DNA of 64,000 bases. Source: Corynebacterium meridianum (GTDB lineage: Bacteria; Actinomycetota; Actinomycetes; Mycobacteriales; Mycobacteriaceae). Location of the stretch: positions 372,001 through 436,000 of the forward strand of contig NZ_JAEIOS010000013.1 in assembly GCF_016342265.1 (NCBI RefSeq). Reading direction: 5' to 3'. Position numbers and translations under genes: made by a program. Shown here in pieces: positions 1 through 8,625 of this stretch (positions are counted from its first letter, which is position 1; every line of letters begins with the position of its first letter). The notes under the pieces are model-generated. The model saw only the letters and a list, made by a program, of their open reading frames with translations. It was not told the origin of the DNA and ran no database searches.

Positions 1-31
1 TTCTCATGGCCGCGTTGGTCGCCGCGGGTCA

Positions 32-58
32 TTGACACCCTGTTTCCGGCACTAGAAT
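32..58 (+). promoter_or_regulatory. rmlB promoter, leaderless type
   Basis: A perfect -35 TTGACA lies at 32-37 and a -10 TAGAAT at 53-58, with a slightly short 15-base spacer. The -10 ends 7 bases before the ATG at 66, so the transcript probably starts at or next to the start codon and lacks a ribosome binding site. Confidence 0.6.
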
Positions 59-65
59 CTGCGGC

Positions 66-1070
66 ATGAGAATCCTCGTCACCGGTGGTGCCGGTTTCAT
101 CGGCTCGAACTTCGTCCGCCGTACCCTGGACAGCCGCCCCGATGCCAGTGTCACCGTCCTGGACGCGATGACCTACGCCGCCAATCCCGCGAATCTCACG
201 GGTCTGGATCCCGCGCGGTTCGCGCTGCTGAAGGAGGATATCCGTGCGGCGGATCTCGTCGACGAGCTGGTCGCCGAGTCTGATCTGGTGGTGCATTTCG
301 CGGCGGAAAGTCACAACGACAATTCACTGCGGGACCCTTTCGCCTTCGTCCGGACGAACGTCGAGGGGACCGTGACACTCGTGGAGGCCGCGGCGCGGCA
401 CGGGGTACGGTTCCATCACATCTCGACCGATGAGGTGTTCGGCGATCTGGATCTCGACGATCCAGCCAGGTTCACCCCGGAGACTCCCTACAGTCCCTCC
501 AGCCCGTATTCGGCGTCGAAGGCGGCGAGCGATCACTTCGTGCGGGCCTACGTCCGCTCGGCGGGACTTGAGGCCACGATCAGCAACTGTTCCAACAACT
601 ACGGTCCGCGTCAGCATCCGGAGAAGTTCATCCCACGGCAGATCACCACACTCCTGGAAGGGGGAACCCCGCGGCTCTACGGCGCCGGTGACAATGTGCG
701 GGACTGGATCCACGTCGACGACCACAACGATGCGGTCTGGACGATCATCGAACGCGGTGAGATCGGTCGGACCTACCTCATCGGTGCGGACGGGGAGCGG
801 TCGAATCGCGCGGTGGTGGGCGATCTCCTGGAGATCTTCGGTCGCGGGCGCGATGACTTCGTTCATGTCACCGACCGTCCCGGGCACGATCGTCGCTACG
901 CCATCGACGCCTCCTCGACGTTGGCTCTCGGGTGGGAACCCCGCTACACGGATTTTCGGTCGGGTCTCGAGCAGACCGTGGGGTGGTACCGGGCGAACCC
1001 GGGATGGTGGCGGGAGACGCGCGCCTCGGCCGAGGAGAAATACGCCATCACCGAGGAAGTCATCGGCTAG
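66..1070 (+). CDS. rmlB: dTDP-glucose 4,6-dehydratase
   Basis: Converts dTDP-glucose to dTDP-4-keto-6-deoxyglucose in the cytoplasm, the second step of dTDP-L-rhamnose synthesis; rhamnose links arabinogalactan to peptidoglycan in this group. The 334 residues are the normal family length. The NAD-binding motif GGAGFIGSNF is at 7-16, the catalytic TDE triplet at 121-123 and the short-chain dehydrogenase pair YSASK at 148-152. It heads rmlB-rmlC-rmlA. The ATG fits a leaderless transcript (TAGAAT 7 bases upstream). No rmlD (the last pathway step) is seen in the window, so it must be elsewhere. Confidence 0.95.
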   Translation: MRILVTGGAGFIGSNFVRRTLDSRPDASVTVLDAMTYAANPANLTGLDPARFALLKEDIRAADLVDELVAESDLVVHFAAESHNDNSLRDPFAFVRTNVEGTVTLVEAAARHGVRFHHISTDEVFGDLDLDDPARFTPETPYSPSSPYSASKAASDHFVRAYVRSAGLEATISNCSNNYGPRQHPEKFIPRQITTLLEGGTPRLYGAGDNVRDWIHVDDHNDAVWTIIERGEIGRTYLIGADGERSNRAVVGDLLEIFGRGRDDFVHVTDRPGHDRRYAIDASSTLALGWEPRYTDFRSGLEQTVGWYRANPGWWRETRASAEEKYAITEEVIG

Positions 1071-1098
1071 CTGCGTGGCGCGTGGATAGACTGGGGCT

Positions 1099-1737
1099 AT
1101 GCCTATGCCTGCACCGCACCCCGATCTGCCAGAGATACTCATCGATGATCCCCGTGTGTTCCCCGATGCACGCGGGAGTTTTCACGAATGGTTCTCCGCC
1201 GTCCGATTCGAGGCTCACACCGGCTATCCGCTTGACCTGCAGCAGGCGAACCTGAGTGTGTCCCGGCCCGGGGTGGTGAGGGGATTGCACTTCGCGGATG
1301 TTCCGCCCGGGCAGGCGAAGTGGGTGACGTGCGTGCACGGGCGGATCATTGATGTGGTGGTCGACATCCGCGTCGGCTCGGACACCTTCGGCAGGCACGT
1401 GGCCGTCGAACTCGATGACGAGAACCGGCGCTGCCTCTATATTCCGGTGGGGTTCGCCCACGGGTTCGCCGCAGTCACCGAAGCGACGGTCGTGTATCTG
1501 ACTTCCGCCGGGTACAACCCGGAGGTCGAGCACGGCATTGACCCCTTCGATCCGGAGCTCGGCATCGAGTGGCCGGTGGTGACGGGAGAGCGGATCGTTT
1601 CCGACAAGGACATCGCCGCGCCGTCCCTGGCCTCCGCCCGGGAATCCGGGATACTTCCCGATGTCGGGGACTGCCTCGCCCACGAGTCCGAGCTGAAGAA
1701 TGGCTGGGCGTTGGCGAATGAGGACGCCGGACTGTGA
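1099..1737 (+). CDS. rmlC: dTDP-4-dehydrorhamnose 3,5-epimerase
   Basis: Epimerises dTDP-4-keto-6-deoxyglucose at C3 and C5 to dTDP-4-keto-L-rhamnose, the third rhamnose step. The 212-residue protein is a small cupin; RGLHFAD at 61-67 carries the conserved active-site histidine. The first ATG (1099) is 6 bases after a TAGACT -10 (1087-1092), again a leaderless arrangement, so a second promoter probably sits between rmlB and rmlC. The stop overlaps the rmlA GTG by 4 bases (GTGA). It is not fused to rmlD, unlike the RmlCD fusion I recall from C. glutamicum. Confidence 0.92.
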   Translation: MPMPAPHPDLPEILIDDPRVFPDARGSFHEWFSAVRFEAHTGYPLDLQQANLSVSRPGVVRGLHFADVPPGQAKWVTCVHGRIIDVVVDIRVGSDTFGRHVAVELDDENRRCLYIPVGFAHGFAAVTEATVVYLTSAGYNPEVEHGIDPFDPELGIEWPVVTGERIVSDKDIAAPSLASARESGILPDVGDCLAHESELKNGWALANEDAGL

Positions 1738-2603
1738 AGGGCATCATCCTCGCCGGTGGGACCGGTTCGCGCCTGCATCCGATCACGCTGGGCGTGAGCA
1801 AGCAGCTCGTCCCCGTCTACGACAAGCCGATGATCTACTATCCGCTCTCGACGCTGATGCTCGCCGGTATCGACGACATCCTGATCATCACCACCTCCGC
1901 GGACCGGCCCCAGTTCGAGCGGTTGCTCGGCGACGGCAGCCAGTTCGGCATCCGGTTGAGCTTCGCGACGCAGACCGCCCCGAACGGTCTGGCGGAGGCG
2001 TTCATTCTCGGGGCGGAGCACATCGGGGATGATTCGGTAGCGCTGATTCTCGGGGACAACATCTTCTACGGTGCGGGGTTGGGGACCCAGCTCCGGCGGT
2101 TCACGGATCCGGTGGGTGGGGCGATCTTCGCGTACTGGGTGGCGGACCCCTCCGCCTACGGGGTGGTCGAGTTCGACGCCTCCGGCCGTGCGCTGGCGCT
2201 CGAGGAGAAACCTGCGGTACCGAAGTCGCACTACGCGGTACCGGGGCTCTACTTCTACGACAATGATGTCGTTGAGATTGCACGGGGGTTGACGCCGAGC
2301 GCCCGGGGGGAGCTGGAGATCACCGACATCAACTCCGCCTATCTGGAACGTGGGCGGCTGCAGGTTCAGGTGCTGCCCCGGGGTACGGCGTGGCTGGACA
2401 CCGGGACGGTTGACCTCCTCATGGCCGCGGGGGATTTCGTGCGTACCATCGAGCAGCGGCAGGGGCTGAAGATCGGTTGCCCGGAGGAGGTCGCCTGGCG
2501 GATGGGGTATCTGGATGACGCTGAGCTCGCGGAACGGGCGCAGTCGTTGCGGAAGTCCGGCTACGGGGATTATCTGCTGCAGACGCTGCAGCGGGGTAGA
2601 TGA
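1734..2603 (+). CDS. rmlA: glucose-1-phosphate thymidylyltransferase
   Basis: Makes dTDP-glucose from glucose-1-phosphate and dTTP, the first committed step of dTDP-rhamnose synthesis. The 289-residue length is normal. The nucleotide-binding GGTGSRLHP loop is at the N terminus, followed by [18 protein letters not shown] and the EEKP motif near residue 162. Start is GTG, overlapping the rmlC stop by 4 bases, which indicates translational coupling. With rmlB and rmlC it covers three of the four rhamnose steps. Confidence 0.95.
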   Translation: MKGIILAGGTGSRLHPITLGVSKQLVPVYDKPMIYYPLSTLMLAGIDDILIITTSADRPQFERLLGDGSQFGIRLSFATQTAPNGLAEAFILGAEHIGDDSVALILGDNIFYGAGLGTQLRRFTDPVGGAIFAYWVADPSAYGVVEFDASGRALALEEKPAVPKSHYAVPGLYFYDNDVVEIARGLTPSARGELEITDINSAYLERGRLQVQVLPRGTAWLDTGTVDLLMAAGDFVRTIEQRQGLKIGCPEEVAWRMGYLDDAELAERAQSLRKSGYGDYLLQTLQRGR

Positions 2604-2642
2604 ACCGCCGTCTTCCGTTGCGGAAAGCTCTGGGGCCGGCTC

Positions 2643-3053
2643 TCAGAGCTCGTGGATCAGGGAGTGGACCCGGTTGAATTCATCGGAGTTGACGGTGTAG
2701 TAGGCCCATTTTCCGCGTTGCTCCCGGTTGACCAGCTTCGCGGCGGCCAGTTTCTTCATGTGGTGCGTTATGGTCGGCGCGGAGACCTGGAGGGCGACGG
2801 ACAGCTCGTGGGAGCAGATCTCGGTGGTGTCGCTCTCCGCGATGAGGTAAAGAAGTTTCAACCGTGTCGGATCCCCCAGCGCCTTGAACAGCTCGCTGGC
2901 GCGTTCGCTGAGTTCAGGGGGGAGTGCCCGGACAGCGTTGTCGCCCGTGAAATCCGGGCGTTCGTCGACGGCGATACCTCCGGAGGTGGGGGCTGCCTGA
3001 TGGTGGCCCGGTTCTCCGCTCGTGGGGTCGGTCGGCTGTTTCATGAAGGGCAT
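2643..3053 (-). CDS. ArsR/SmtB-family transcriptional regulator
   Basis: A 136-residue winged-helix repressor. The DNA-binding region reads RLKLLYLI, then ICSHELSVALQVSAPTITHH, then the wing RGKWAYYTV, which is the standard ArsR layout; the N-terminal 45 residues are low complexity and probably disordered. A cysteine precedes the recognition helix (ICSHEL), as in several metal-sensing ArsR proteins, but this alone does not show metal binding. Start chosen at the ATG 3053 because a TATATT -10 (complement of 3061-3066) ends 7 bases upstream, giving a leaderless transcript; the TTG three codons earlier is less likely. Target genes are unknown. Confidence 0.85.
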   Translation of the reverse strand: MPFMKQPTDPTSGEPGHHQAAPTSGGIAVDERPDFTGDNAVRALPPELSERASELFKALGDPTRLKLLYLIAESDTTEICSHELSVALQVSAPTITHHMKKLAAAKLVNREQRGKWAYYTVNSDEFNRVHSLIHEL

Positions 3054-3062
3054 GCTGCCCAA

Positions 3063-3332
3063 TATAGCGTAACTGTGGGTAGCCTAATAACTGCTGGTCC
3101 GTGCCGTTTTGTTCAAGATGGATCGGGTAGAGACCGGGATCACTCTTTGGTTGGTCGGGTGCCGTTCGACTGTTTCCGGCGTTCGGTCTCGGTTCGTGGA
3201 TGTCCCGAAACCGGGGGTGTGCTGGACCTATGTGGTCGAGAGTCGGAATCCCTGAATCCACCTTGATTCAGGGGTGGTGGGTCGGTGGTCCCATTGGGGG
3301 GACTGCGGCGCAGGGTCCGCGAGTGACCAAAG
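3063..3332. other. intergenic region with two hairpins
   Basis: No gene seen. It holds the ArsR-gene promoter at its left end, a 9-bp perfect hairpin (CCCTGAATC at 3250-3258 with GATTCAGGG at 3265-3273, no T tract), and the 5 prime arm of the terminator-like hairpin at 3317-3342. Confidence 0.5.
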
Positions 3333-3342
3333 TCACTCGCGG
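3317..3342 (-). terminator. hairpin at end of small membrane protein gene
   Basis: An 11-bp perfect stem, CCGCGAGTGAC at 3317-3327 and GTCACTCGCGG at 3332-3342, with a 4-base loop. It overlaps the stop codon of the minus-strand gene. There is no strong T tract, so termination is only probable. Confidence 0.45.
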
Positions 3343-3638
3343 GAGGAGTCCGGATTGTCGGATCCGTCGCCTTCTTTCGGCGTTTCCGGTCGCTGCGTGT
3401 ACTTCTCCCGTGCCCGACGCATGCGTTCCTCTTCCTCGCGGGCGGCCTGCTCGGCGGCTCGGCGTTCCTTGAAACGCTGCTTCTTGATGCTCCAGAGGAA
3501 GTCATCGTCGTCGTCCGGCCCCTTGATCTGTGGTTGCGCCGGTGTCGTGCGGTAGCGCTGGCGGCTTCCGGGGCCGAAGGCCTTCCACACCAGAACGATG
3601 ACGACGATGATCAGGAGCAGCAGTATGAGACGTCCCAC
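3333..3638 (-). CDS. small membrane-anchored protein, unknown function
   Basis: 101 residues: one hydrophobic N-terminal segment (about residues 4-19, LILLLLIIVVIVLVW) followed by an acidic patch DDDDD near 43-47 and a highly charged, probably helical tail rich in R, E and A. This looks like a single-pass protein with a cytoplasmic charged tail. The GTG start has a good site AAGGA about 8 bases upstream. It is transcribed away from the DUF4229 gene. I recognise no domain; similar small proteins lie near menA in other corynebacteria as far as I recall. Confidence 0.7.
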   Translation of the reverse strand: MGRLILLLLIIVVIVLVWKAFGPGSRQRYRTTPAQPQIKGPDDDDDFLWSIKKQRFKERRAAEQAAREEEERMRRAREKYTQRPETPKEGDGSDNPDSSRE

Positions 3639-3713
3639 AGGGGATTCCTTCCGACAGGGTTTACCCCAACAACAATACGGGCCCCGTACCGGCGTTTAGT
3701 AGTGTCGGTGGAT

Positions 3714-4034
3714 GTGAGTGAAAATGCCGTCAATGATGCCCCGGAACTCGACCGGGAACTACGTGGTCGCGTCCGACGGGACATGGTGCTCTACGGCCTC
3801 GCCCGGTTGGGGCTGTTCCTTCTGCTGACCGTGATCATCCAGGGGCTGGCTGTTCTGATCGGTGCACCGGTGCCCCTGGTGATCTCATCGCTGCTGGCGC
3901 TGCTGGTCGCGTTCCCGCTCTCGATGTTCGTGTTCCGGTCCCTGCGTCTCCGGGTGACCCGGAACCTGGCGGTGTGGAACGCGCAGCGGCGGGCGCACAA
4001 GGAGTGGGTAAAGAAACAGCTGGCCGCCCGCTGA
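3714..4034 (+). CDS. DUF4229-type two-helix membrane protein
   Basis: About 106 residues with two hydrophobic segments (LARLGLFLLLTVIIQGLAVL and LVISSLLALLVAFPLSMFVF) flanked by basic residues, ending in a KKQLAAR tail. This matches the small DUF4229 membrane proteins encoded near menA in Corynebacteriales. Several in-frame GTG codons exist (3702, 3708, 3714); I chose 3714 because a TAGTGT -10 at 3700-3705 ends 8 bases upstream, fitting a leaderless transcript. Function is unknown. It converges on menA. Confidence 0.75.
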   Translation: MSENAVNDAPELDRELRGRVRRDMVLYGLARLGLFLLLTVIIQGLAVLIGAPVPLVISSLLALLVAFPLSMFVFRSLRLRVTRNLAVWNAQRRAHKEWVKKQLAAR

Positions 4035-4059
4035 GTCTGCGGTTCCCGGGAGAGGCCGT

Positions 4060-4953
4060 TCAGCTGAGCGTCAGTGCGATCGCCGTGACTGTGGACCACA
4101 GGAGCATGGCCTTCCCGGTGGCTCCGAGGACCGGAATGAGGTCCCGTCCGGTCCGTCCCCGAACCATCGGCTCGGCGGCCACGACCGACACCGGTAGCGC
4201 AATGAGCGCGGCGAGTGCCGGAAGGTGTGCGGCGGCGACTGCGAGGCTCAGCAGGTAGGGAGCCCCGGCGAGGAGGACCCAGACGCGGCGGGTCTCCCGG
4301 TCGCCGAGTCGGACCGCGAGGGTGATCTTTCCGCTGGCGGCGTCCGTCGGAATGTCCCGGAGGTTGTTGGCCAGGTTCACCGCGGAGGAGAAACAGCCCA
4401 CCGCGACCGCGGCAGCCAGTCCGGTCCACGTGATCCGGCCGGCCTGTGTGAATTCGGTGCCGAGAACCGCCACGAGGCCGAAGAACACGAAAACGGCGGC
4501 CTCGCCGAGGCCCCGGTACCCGTAGGGGTTCTTGCCTCCTGTGTAGAACCACGCGCCCGCGATGCACAGCGCCCCCAGGAGTATCAGCCACCATGCGCTC
4601 GTCGCGGCGAGAACCAGGCCGAACGCACCTGCGACACCGAAGGCACCGAAGGCGGCGGTCCGGACGTGCTCGGGACGGGCTAGCCCGGATCCGGTCAGCC
4701 GGAGTGGCCCGGAGCGGTCGTCGTCGGTGCCGCGGATGCCGTCCGAGTAGTCGTTGGCGTAGTTGACCCCGATGATGAGTGCGAGGGCGACCACTGCGGC
4801 GAAGATCGCCTTCCATGCGACGAATCCGCCGGCTGCGGCGGCAGCTCCCGAGCCCACGATTACGGGGGCGAATGCGTTCGGCCAGGTGTGGGGGCGGGCG
4901 CCCTCGATCCAGTCCGTGGGTCGGGGTGACGGGGTGGTGGTTGAATCAGCCAT
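4060..4953 (-). CDS. menA: 1,4-dihydroxy-2-naphthoate polyprenyltransferase
   Basis: Joins the polyprenyl chain to 1,4-dihydroxy-2-naphthoate, giving demethylmenaquinone at the membrane. About 297 residues with 8-9 hydrophobic segments. The two aspartate-rich UbiA-family motifs are present: NYANDYSDG (first) and NNLRDIPTD (second), which bind the diphosphate through magnesium. Start chosen at the ATG 4953 (MADSTTTPSP); an upstream in-frame GTG would add 7 residues. It belongs with menE, menB, menC, menD and menG in this window. Confidence 0.93.
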   Translation of the reverse strand: MADSTTTPSPRPTDWIEGARPHTWPNAFAPVIVGSGAAAAAGGFVAWKAIFAAVVALALIIGVNYANDYSDGIRGTDDDRSGPLRLTGSGLARPEHVRTAAFGAFGVAGAFGLVLAATSAWWLILLGALCIAGAWFYTGGKNPYGYRGLGEAAVFVFFGLVAVLGTEFTQAGRITWTGLAAAVAVGCFSSAVNLANNLRDIPTDAASGKITLAVRLGDRETRRVWVLLAGAPYLLSLAVAAAHLPALAALIALPVSVVAAEPMVRGRTGRDLIPVLGATGKAMLLWSTVTAIALTLS

Positions 4954-5009
4954 GTCACCATCTTGGCTGACCACCGTGCCGTCTGTTCAATCGGTGTCCC
5001 GGTCCGCGT

Positions 5010-6182
5010 TCACCGTTCCCGTGCGGCGAACAGCCTTCTCACGGCGTCACGGTCGGGTTTCCCGGGGCCGGTGGTCGGCATCGTCGCCAGATGGCGGATG
5101 TCCTTCGGTAGTTGCCACCTGGGCAGGTCATCGAGCCCCTCGACAACCTCACACGGTTCGATCGAACCGGTGTAGGCCGCCACCACGGCCTGTCCGAGGC
5201 GGGGGTGGGGGATGCCGACGACACAGGCCGAGTCGATTCCACCGATGTCGAGCATCGCGTTCTCGATGATCCCGGGATCCAGTTTCAGCCCGCCGGAGTC
5301 GATGATGTCGTCCAGGCGTCCGGTGACGGTGAGTGTGCCGTCGGTGATCTCCCCACGGTCCCGTGTGGCGAACCAGCCGGGTTCGGCGAAGGAGTCGTCG
5401 TCCGGGGGAGCGGTCCGGTAACCGGCCGCGATCATCGGCCCGCCGAGGTGGATGCGACCGTCGCTGACCCTGAGCCCGGCTCCGGGTACCGGGCGTCCGT
5501 CGTACACGCAGCCACCGGTGGTCTCGGAGGAACCGTAGGTGGCGACGACGCGGATTCCGAGGCGGTCGCATGAGTTCCGGAGATGGCGGGGGAGGTGCCC
5601 GCCGCCGACGAGAATCGCATCGAACCTGCGGAGTGCCTCGATGCCGGTGAGGGTGTCCAGGGCCTTGGCCAGCTGCATCGGGACGAGAGCGGTGTAGGCG
5701 GGTAGCCCCTCCGACGCCGAGACCGTGGACATCCGGGTGGCCAGGTCGGCGAAGGCATCCACGTGGAATCCTGTGGAGACATCGAGACATACCGGTTCGG
5801 TCCCGGCGACCAGTGCCCGGACCAGAACCTGCAGACCCGCGATGTGGTGCCCCGGCATCGCGAGGAGCCAGTGGCCTTCACCGGACAACGCCGAATGGGT
5901 GGAATCCGCCGCGGCGACGAGATTTGCCGGGGTCAGGAGGGCTCCCTTCGGGGTGCCCGTCGAGCCTGAGGTGGCGACGACGACCGCGATCCCCGGGGCC
6001 ACGGGTTCTCCGCAGCGTTGGGAACGGATCAGCAGATCCGCCCGGTCCCGGTCCGCGCGCTCCGGTCCCGCCGGTACCGGAAGCCAGGTGACGTTTCCGG
6101 CGATCGCCTCGGCGAGATCGGGGAGTATCGCCGCGGGGTCGTCCGGTGGGACGGGGAGCGGACGCAGGATTCGGGTGCTCAT
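5010..6182 (-). CDS. menE: o-succinylbenzoate-CoA ligase
   Basis: Activates o-succinylbenzoate to its CoA ester via an acyl-adenylate. The 390-residue length is shorter than enteric MenE but usual for actinobacteria. Motifs of the ANL family: P-loop ATSGSTGTPKG, then TYGSSETTGG, GRLDDIIDSGG (hinge) and a C-terminal PGKPD with the catalytic lysine. The ATG lies 8 bases after a TAGAAT -10 on the minus strand, so it may be nearly leaderless. It follows the DUF3349 gene, as in mycobacteria. Confidence 0.93.
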   Translation of the reverse strand: MSTRILRPLPVPPDDPAAILPDLAEAIAGNVTWLPVPAGPERADRDRADLLIRSQRCGEPVAPGIAVVVATSGSTGTPKGALLTPANLVAAADSTHSALSGEGHWLLAMPGHHIAGLQVLVRALVAGTEPVCLDVSTGFHVDAFADLATRMSTVSASEGLPAYTALVPMQLAKALDTLTGIEALRRFDAILVGGGHLPRHLRNSCDRLGIRVVATYGSSETTGGCVYDGRPVPGAGLRVSDGRIHLGGPMIAAGYRTAPPDDDSFAEPGWFATRDRGEITDGTLTVTGRLDDIIDSGGLKLDPGIIENAMLDIGGIDSACVVGIPHPRLGQAVVAAYTGSIEPCEVVEGLDDLPRWQLPKDIRHLATMPTTGPGKPDRDAVRRLFAARER

Positions 6183-6215
6183 GGGAGCAGATTCTACGTC
6201 CCGGTGCAGTGTCGC

Positions 6216-6530
6216 TTAACCGGCATTGAGTCCGAGCGGCTCAAGGACCTCGTCGCGCAGGTGGGAGACGGTTTCTTCGCTGGGGCGCAACCCGTGGAGG
6301 ATGACCCAGGCCAGTTCGACGTCCTCTCTCGTCGCCGGGGTCATTCCGGCGTCGATGAGATACCAGACGAAGATGTCGTCATCCTCCTTGAGCAGTTCCC
6401 GGACCCGGACGGGTTCAGCGAGGACGGTCAGGGGAGCGGGTACCGGTGCGGGTACCGGGCGCAGCCAGTTGAGGACCCGATTGGCGATGCTGCGGAACGG
6501 GCTCGTGGCGGACACGTGGAGCAGGGACAT
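6216..6530 (-). CDS. DUF3349-family small protein
   Basis: 104 residues, matching in position and content the small DUF3349 protein between menE and pitA in Mycobacterium (Rv0543c as I remember). It has a short amphipathic N terminus, a proline-alanine linker (PVPAPVPAPL) and a helical region with DDIFVWYLIDAGMTPATRED. Start chosen at ATG 6530, preceded by an excellent AAAGGAGG site; longer in-frame versions lack such a site. Function unknown. Confidence 0.8.
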   Translation of the reverse strand: MSLLHVSATSPFRSIANRVLNWLRPVPAPVPAPLTVLAEPVRVRELLKEDDDIFVWYLIDAGMTPATREDVELAWVILHGLRPSEETVSHLRDEVLEPLGLNAG

Positions 6531-6771
6531 TGTGCCGCCTCCTTTCTTGGGGGGATCGCGGGGATTCGCGTGAACTGTGCCGCCGGGCCTTTTAGTGGAT
6601 GGCTCATGATGGTGGGGCGCAGAATTAGTTGGTGAGTAACAATGATTGATGAGACTAGCGATCTGTGGGCGGTGGTGCAACCCCGACGCGCCGGACCGGG
6701 ATGGGAAAAGCGTGGCCCCGGCGCACAGGAACTCTGCGTGCCGGGGCCGTTGGGTTCGGAAGCTGGTGGTG

Positions 6772-7047
6772 TCAGTGCGTCTCGGTACCGAAGACGTCGA
6801 GGCCGAAGGTGTCGTGGAGAACACCCTTGGTGATCCACATGATGCCGAGGATGATCGCCCCGATGATCACCGCGAAACACAGGGCCGCGAGTCCTTTCCG
6901 CCAGGCGGGGACCACCTGTGTCGTACTGTTGGCGGCGGGCACGGACAACCGGATGCCGACCGCGAACAGTGCCGGAAGTCCCGCTCCGAGGACGAGCCCC
7001 GCGAGAATCACCTGCAACAGGTCGGAGATCAGGGTGGCTACGCTCAT
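6772..7047 (-). CDS. small two-helix membrane protein linked to pitA
   Basis: 91 residues with two clear transmembrane stretches (about 7-29 and 50-72) and a polar end. Its ATG overlaps the pitA stop by 4 bases (ATGA), so it is translationally coupled to the phosphate transporter; a small membrane protein holds the same place in mycobacteria (Rv0544c from memory). It may assist or modulate PitA, but nothing in the sequence proves this. Confidence 0.8.
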   Translation of the reverse strand: MSVATLISDLLQVILAGLVLGAGLPALFAVGIRLSVPAANSTTQVVPAWRKGLAALCFAVIIGAIILGIMWITKGVLHDTFGLDVFGTETH

Positions 7048-8312
7048 CGGACGTTCCTCTCTGCACTGTCGATCGACCGGGTGCCGACGGTGTCGGCCGG
7101 ACTCAACGGGTCCTCGCGATCGGGGATGATCGCCACGGGCGGCGCGACGCGGTTGGTCGTGGCGTCCCAGTCGGCGTTGACGTTTCCGGAGTTGACCGGG
7201 GCGCGGCGGGACCTGGCGAAGATGAGGCCGGCGAGTGCGACGAGTATTGCGAATGCGAGGATGACCCCCACGAGGTCGTCTGTGGCGAGACCCACCGTGT
7301 GTGCGAGCAGCCACGTCAGTCCACCGACGAGTGCCGCCGCGGGCAGGGTGATCATCCAGGCGACGGCCATGCGACCGGCGACGCTCCAGCGGACCTCCGC
7401 GCCCTTTCGCCCCAGTCCGGAGCCCATGATCGATCCGGTTGCGACGTGGGTCGTCGACAGTGCCATTCCGAAGTGGGAGGAGGTGAGGATGATCGCGGCC
7501 GAAGATGTCTCGGCGGCCATTCCCTGCGGTGAGTCGATCTCCACCAGACCTTTGCCGAGGGTGCGGATGACCCGCCAGCCCCCCATGTAGGTGCCCAGTG
7601 CGATGGCGATGGCGCAGGAGAACTTGACCCAGAACGGGATGTCCGCGTCCGCTCCGAGGCTGCCGGTCGCGACGAGCGCGAGGAAGATGACGCCCATGGT
7701 CTTCTGCGCGTCGTTGGTGCCGTGTGCCAGGGAGACCAGGGAGGCGGAGCCGATCTGTCCCCAGCGGAAGTACCGGTTCTTGTCGTTCTCGGCGACCGGC
7801 CGGGTGAACCGGTACACCAGGGAGGTGCCGACCGTGGCTACCAGGCCGGCGACGACCGGCGCGCAGAGCGCGGGGACGACGACCTTCGCGAGGACGCCGT
7901 TCCAGGCGACGCCCTGCATACCCAGGGAAGCCACCGCCGCGCCGATGAGACCACCGACGAGGGCGTGTGAAGAAGAGGACGGGATTCCGAGCAGCCAGGT
8001 GAGCAGATTCCAGACGATGCCGCCTATCAGTCCGGCGAAGACGACGAGGAGCAGCTGGTGCGCCTGTCCAGGGTCCGCGAGGTTGAACTGGTCGAGGTCG
8101 ACGACCCCCTTCGCCACCGTCGTGGCGACCTCCACTGAGAGAAACGCACCGACCAGGTTCAGAACGGCCGAGAGGGTCACCGCCACCTTCGGGCGGAGCG
8201 CCCCGGTGGCGATCGATGTGGCCATGGCGTTGCCGGTGTCGTGGAAGCCGTTGGTGAAGTCGAAGGCGAGGGCCGTGACAACCACGATGAGCAGGATGAT
8301 CAATTCGGTCAC
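7044..8312 (-). CDS. pitA: low-affinity inorganic phosphate transporter
   Basis: A 422-residue PiT-family carrier importing phosphate (as metal-phosphate with protons). Ten or more hydrophobic segments; the duplicated family signatures are visible as DFTNGFHDTGNAMATSIATG near residue 18 and LAHGTNDAQKTMGVIFL near 194, both GxNDxxN/K-like loops, plus GIPSSSSHALVGG and STTHVATGSIMGSG. Start is GTG at 8312. It sits inside the menaquinone cluster and is coupled to the small membrane protein downstream. Confidence 0.93.
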   Translation of the reverse strand: MTELIILLIVVVTALAFDFTNGFHDTGNAMATSIATGALRPKVAVTLSAVLNLVGAFLSVEVATTVAKGVVDLDQFNLADPGQAHQLLLVVFAGLIGGIVWNLLTWLLGIPSSSSHALVGGLIGAAVASLGMQGVAWNGVLAKVVVPALCAPVVAGLVATVGTSLVYRFTRPVAENDKNRYFRWGQIGSASLVSLAHGTNDAQKTMGVIFLALVATGSLGADADIPFWVKFSCAIAIALGTYMGGWRVIRTLGKGLVEIDSPQGMAAETSSAAIILTSSHFGMALSTTHVATGSIMGSGLGRKGAEVRWSVAGRMAVAWMITLPAAALVGGLTWLLAHTVGLATDDLVGVILAFAILVALAGLIFARSRRAPVNSGNVNADWDATTNRVAPPVAIIPDREDPLSPADTVGTRSIDSAERNVR

Positions 8313-8625
8313 ACCAAAGGAGTATGCCGCAGATCTGCCCCTGTTATGAAGAAAAAAACAGGTGATCGGAAGGCTCGGAGAGGGGATGTCCGGCTATTCT
8401 GCACGAATGGGGGTATTCAACTGTAGTTTTCTTACCCGATGGATGACGTTTCCCCATTGTTTCACCTGCGTTTACCGCGTAGTGGGGTGTGGCAGGTGCG
8501 GTCAAGACGGCCAGGGCCGGTCACCGCAGCGGGCCGGAATCGGAAAGATGAACTTTAGGTGAATTTTACCGATCTGCACGTTCGTGTCCGGCCACATCCG
8601 GCGGCTCCCGAACACAGGTGAGTGA
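8313..8625. other. intergenic region between pitA and menB
   Basis: 313 bases separating the pitA start from the menB stop, both minus-strand genes. It must hold the pitA promoter; I see no convincing coding sequence and no strong hairpin. Confidence 0.5.

Noticed and set aside
3250..3273. 9-bp hairpin in the ArsR-gene upstream region as an operator
   Set aside because: It is 200 bases from the promoter; no second site or known ArsR operator pattern supports regulation.
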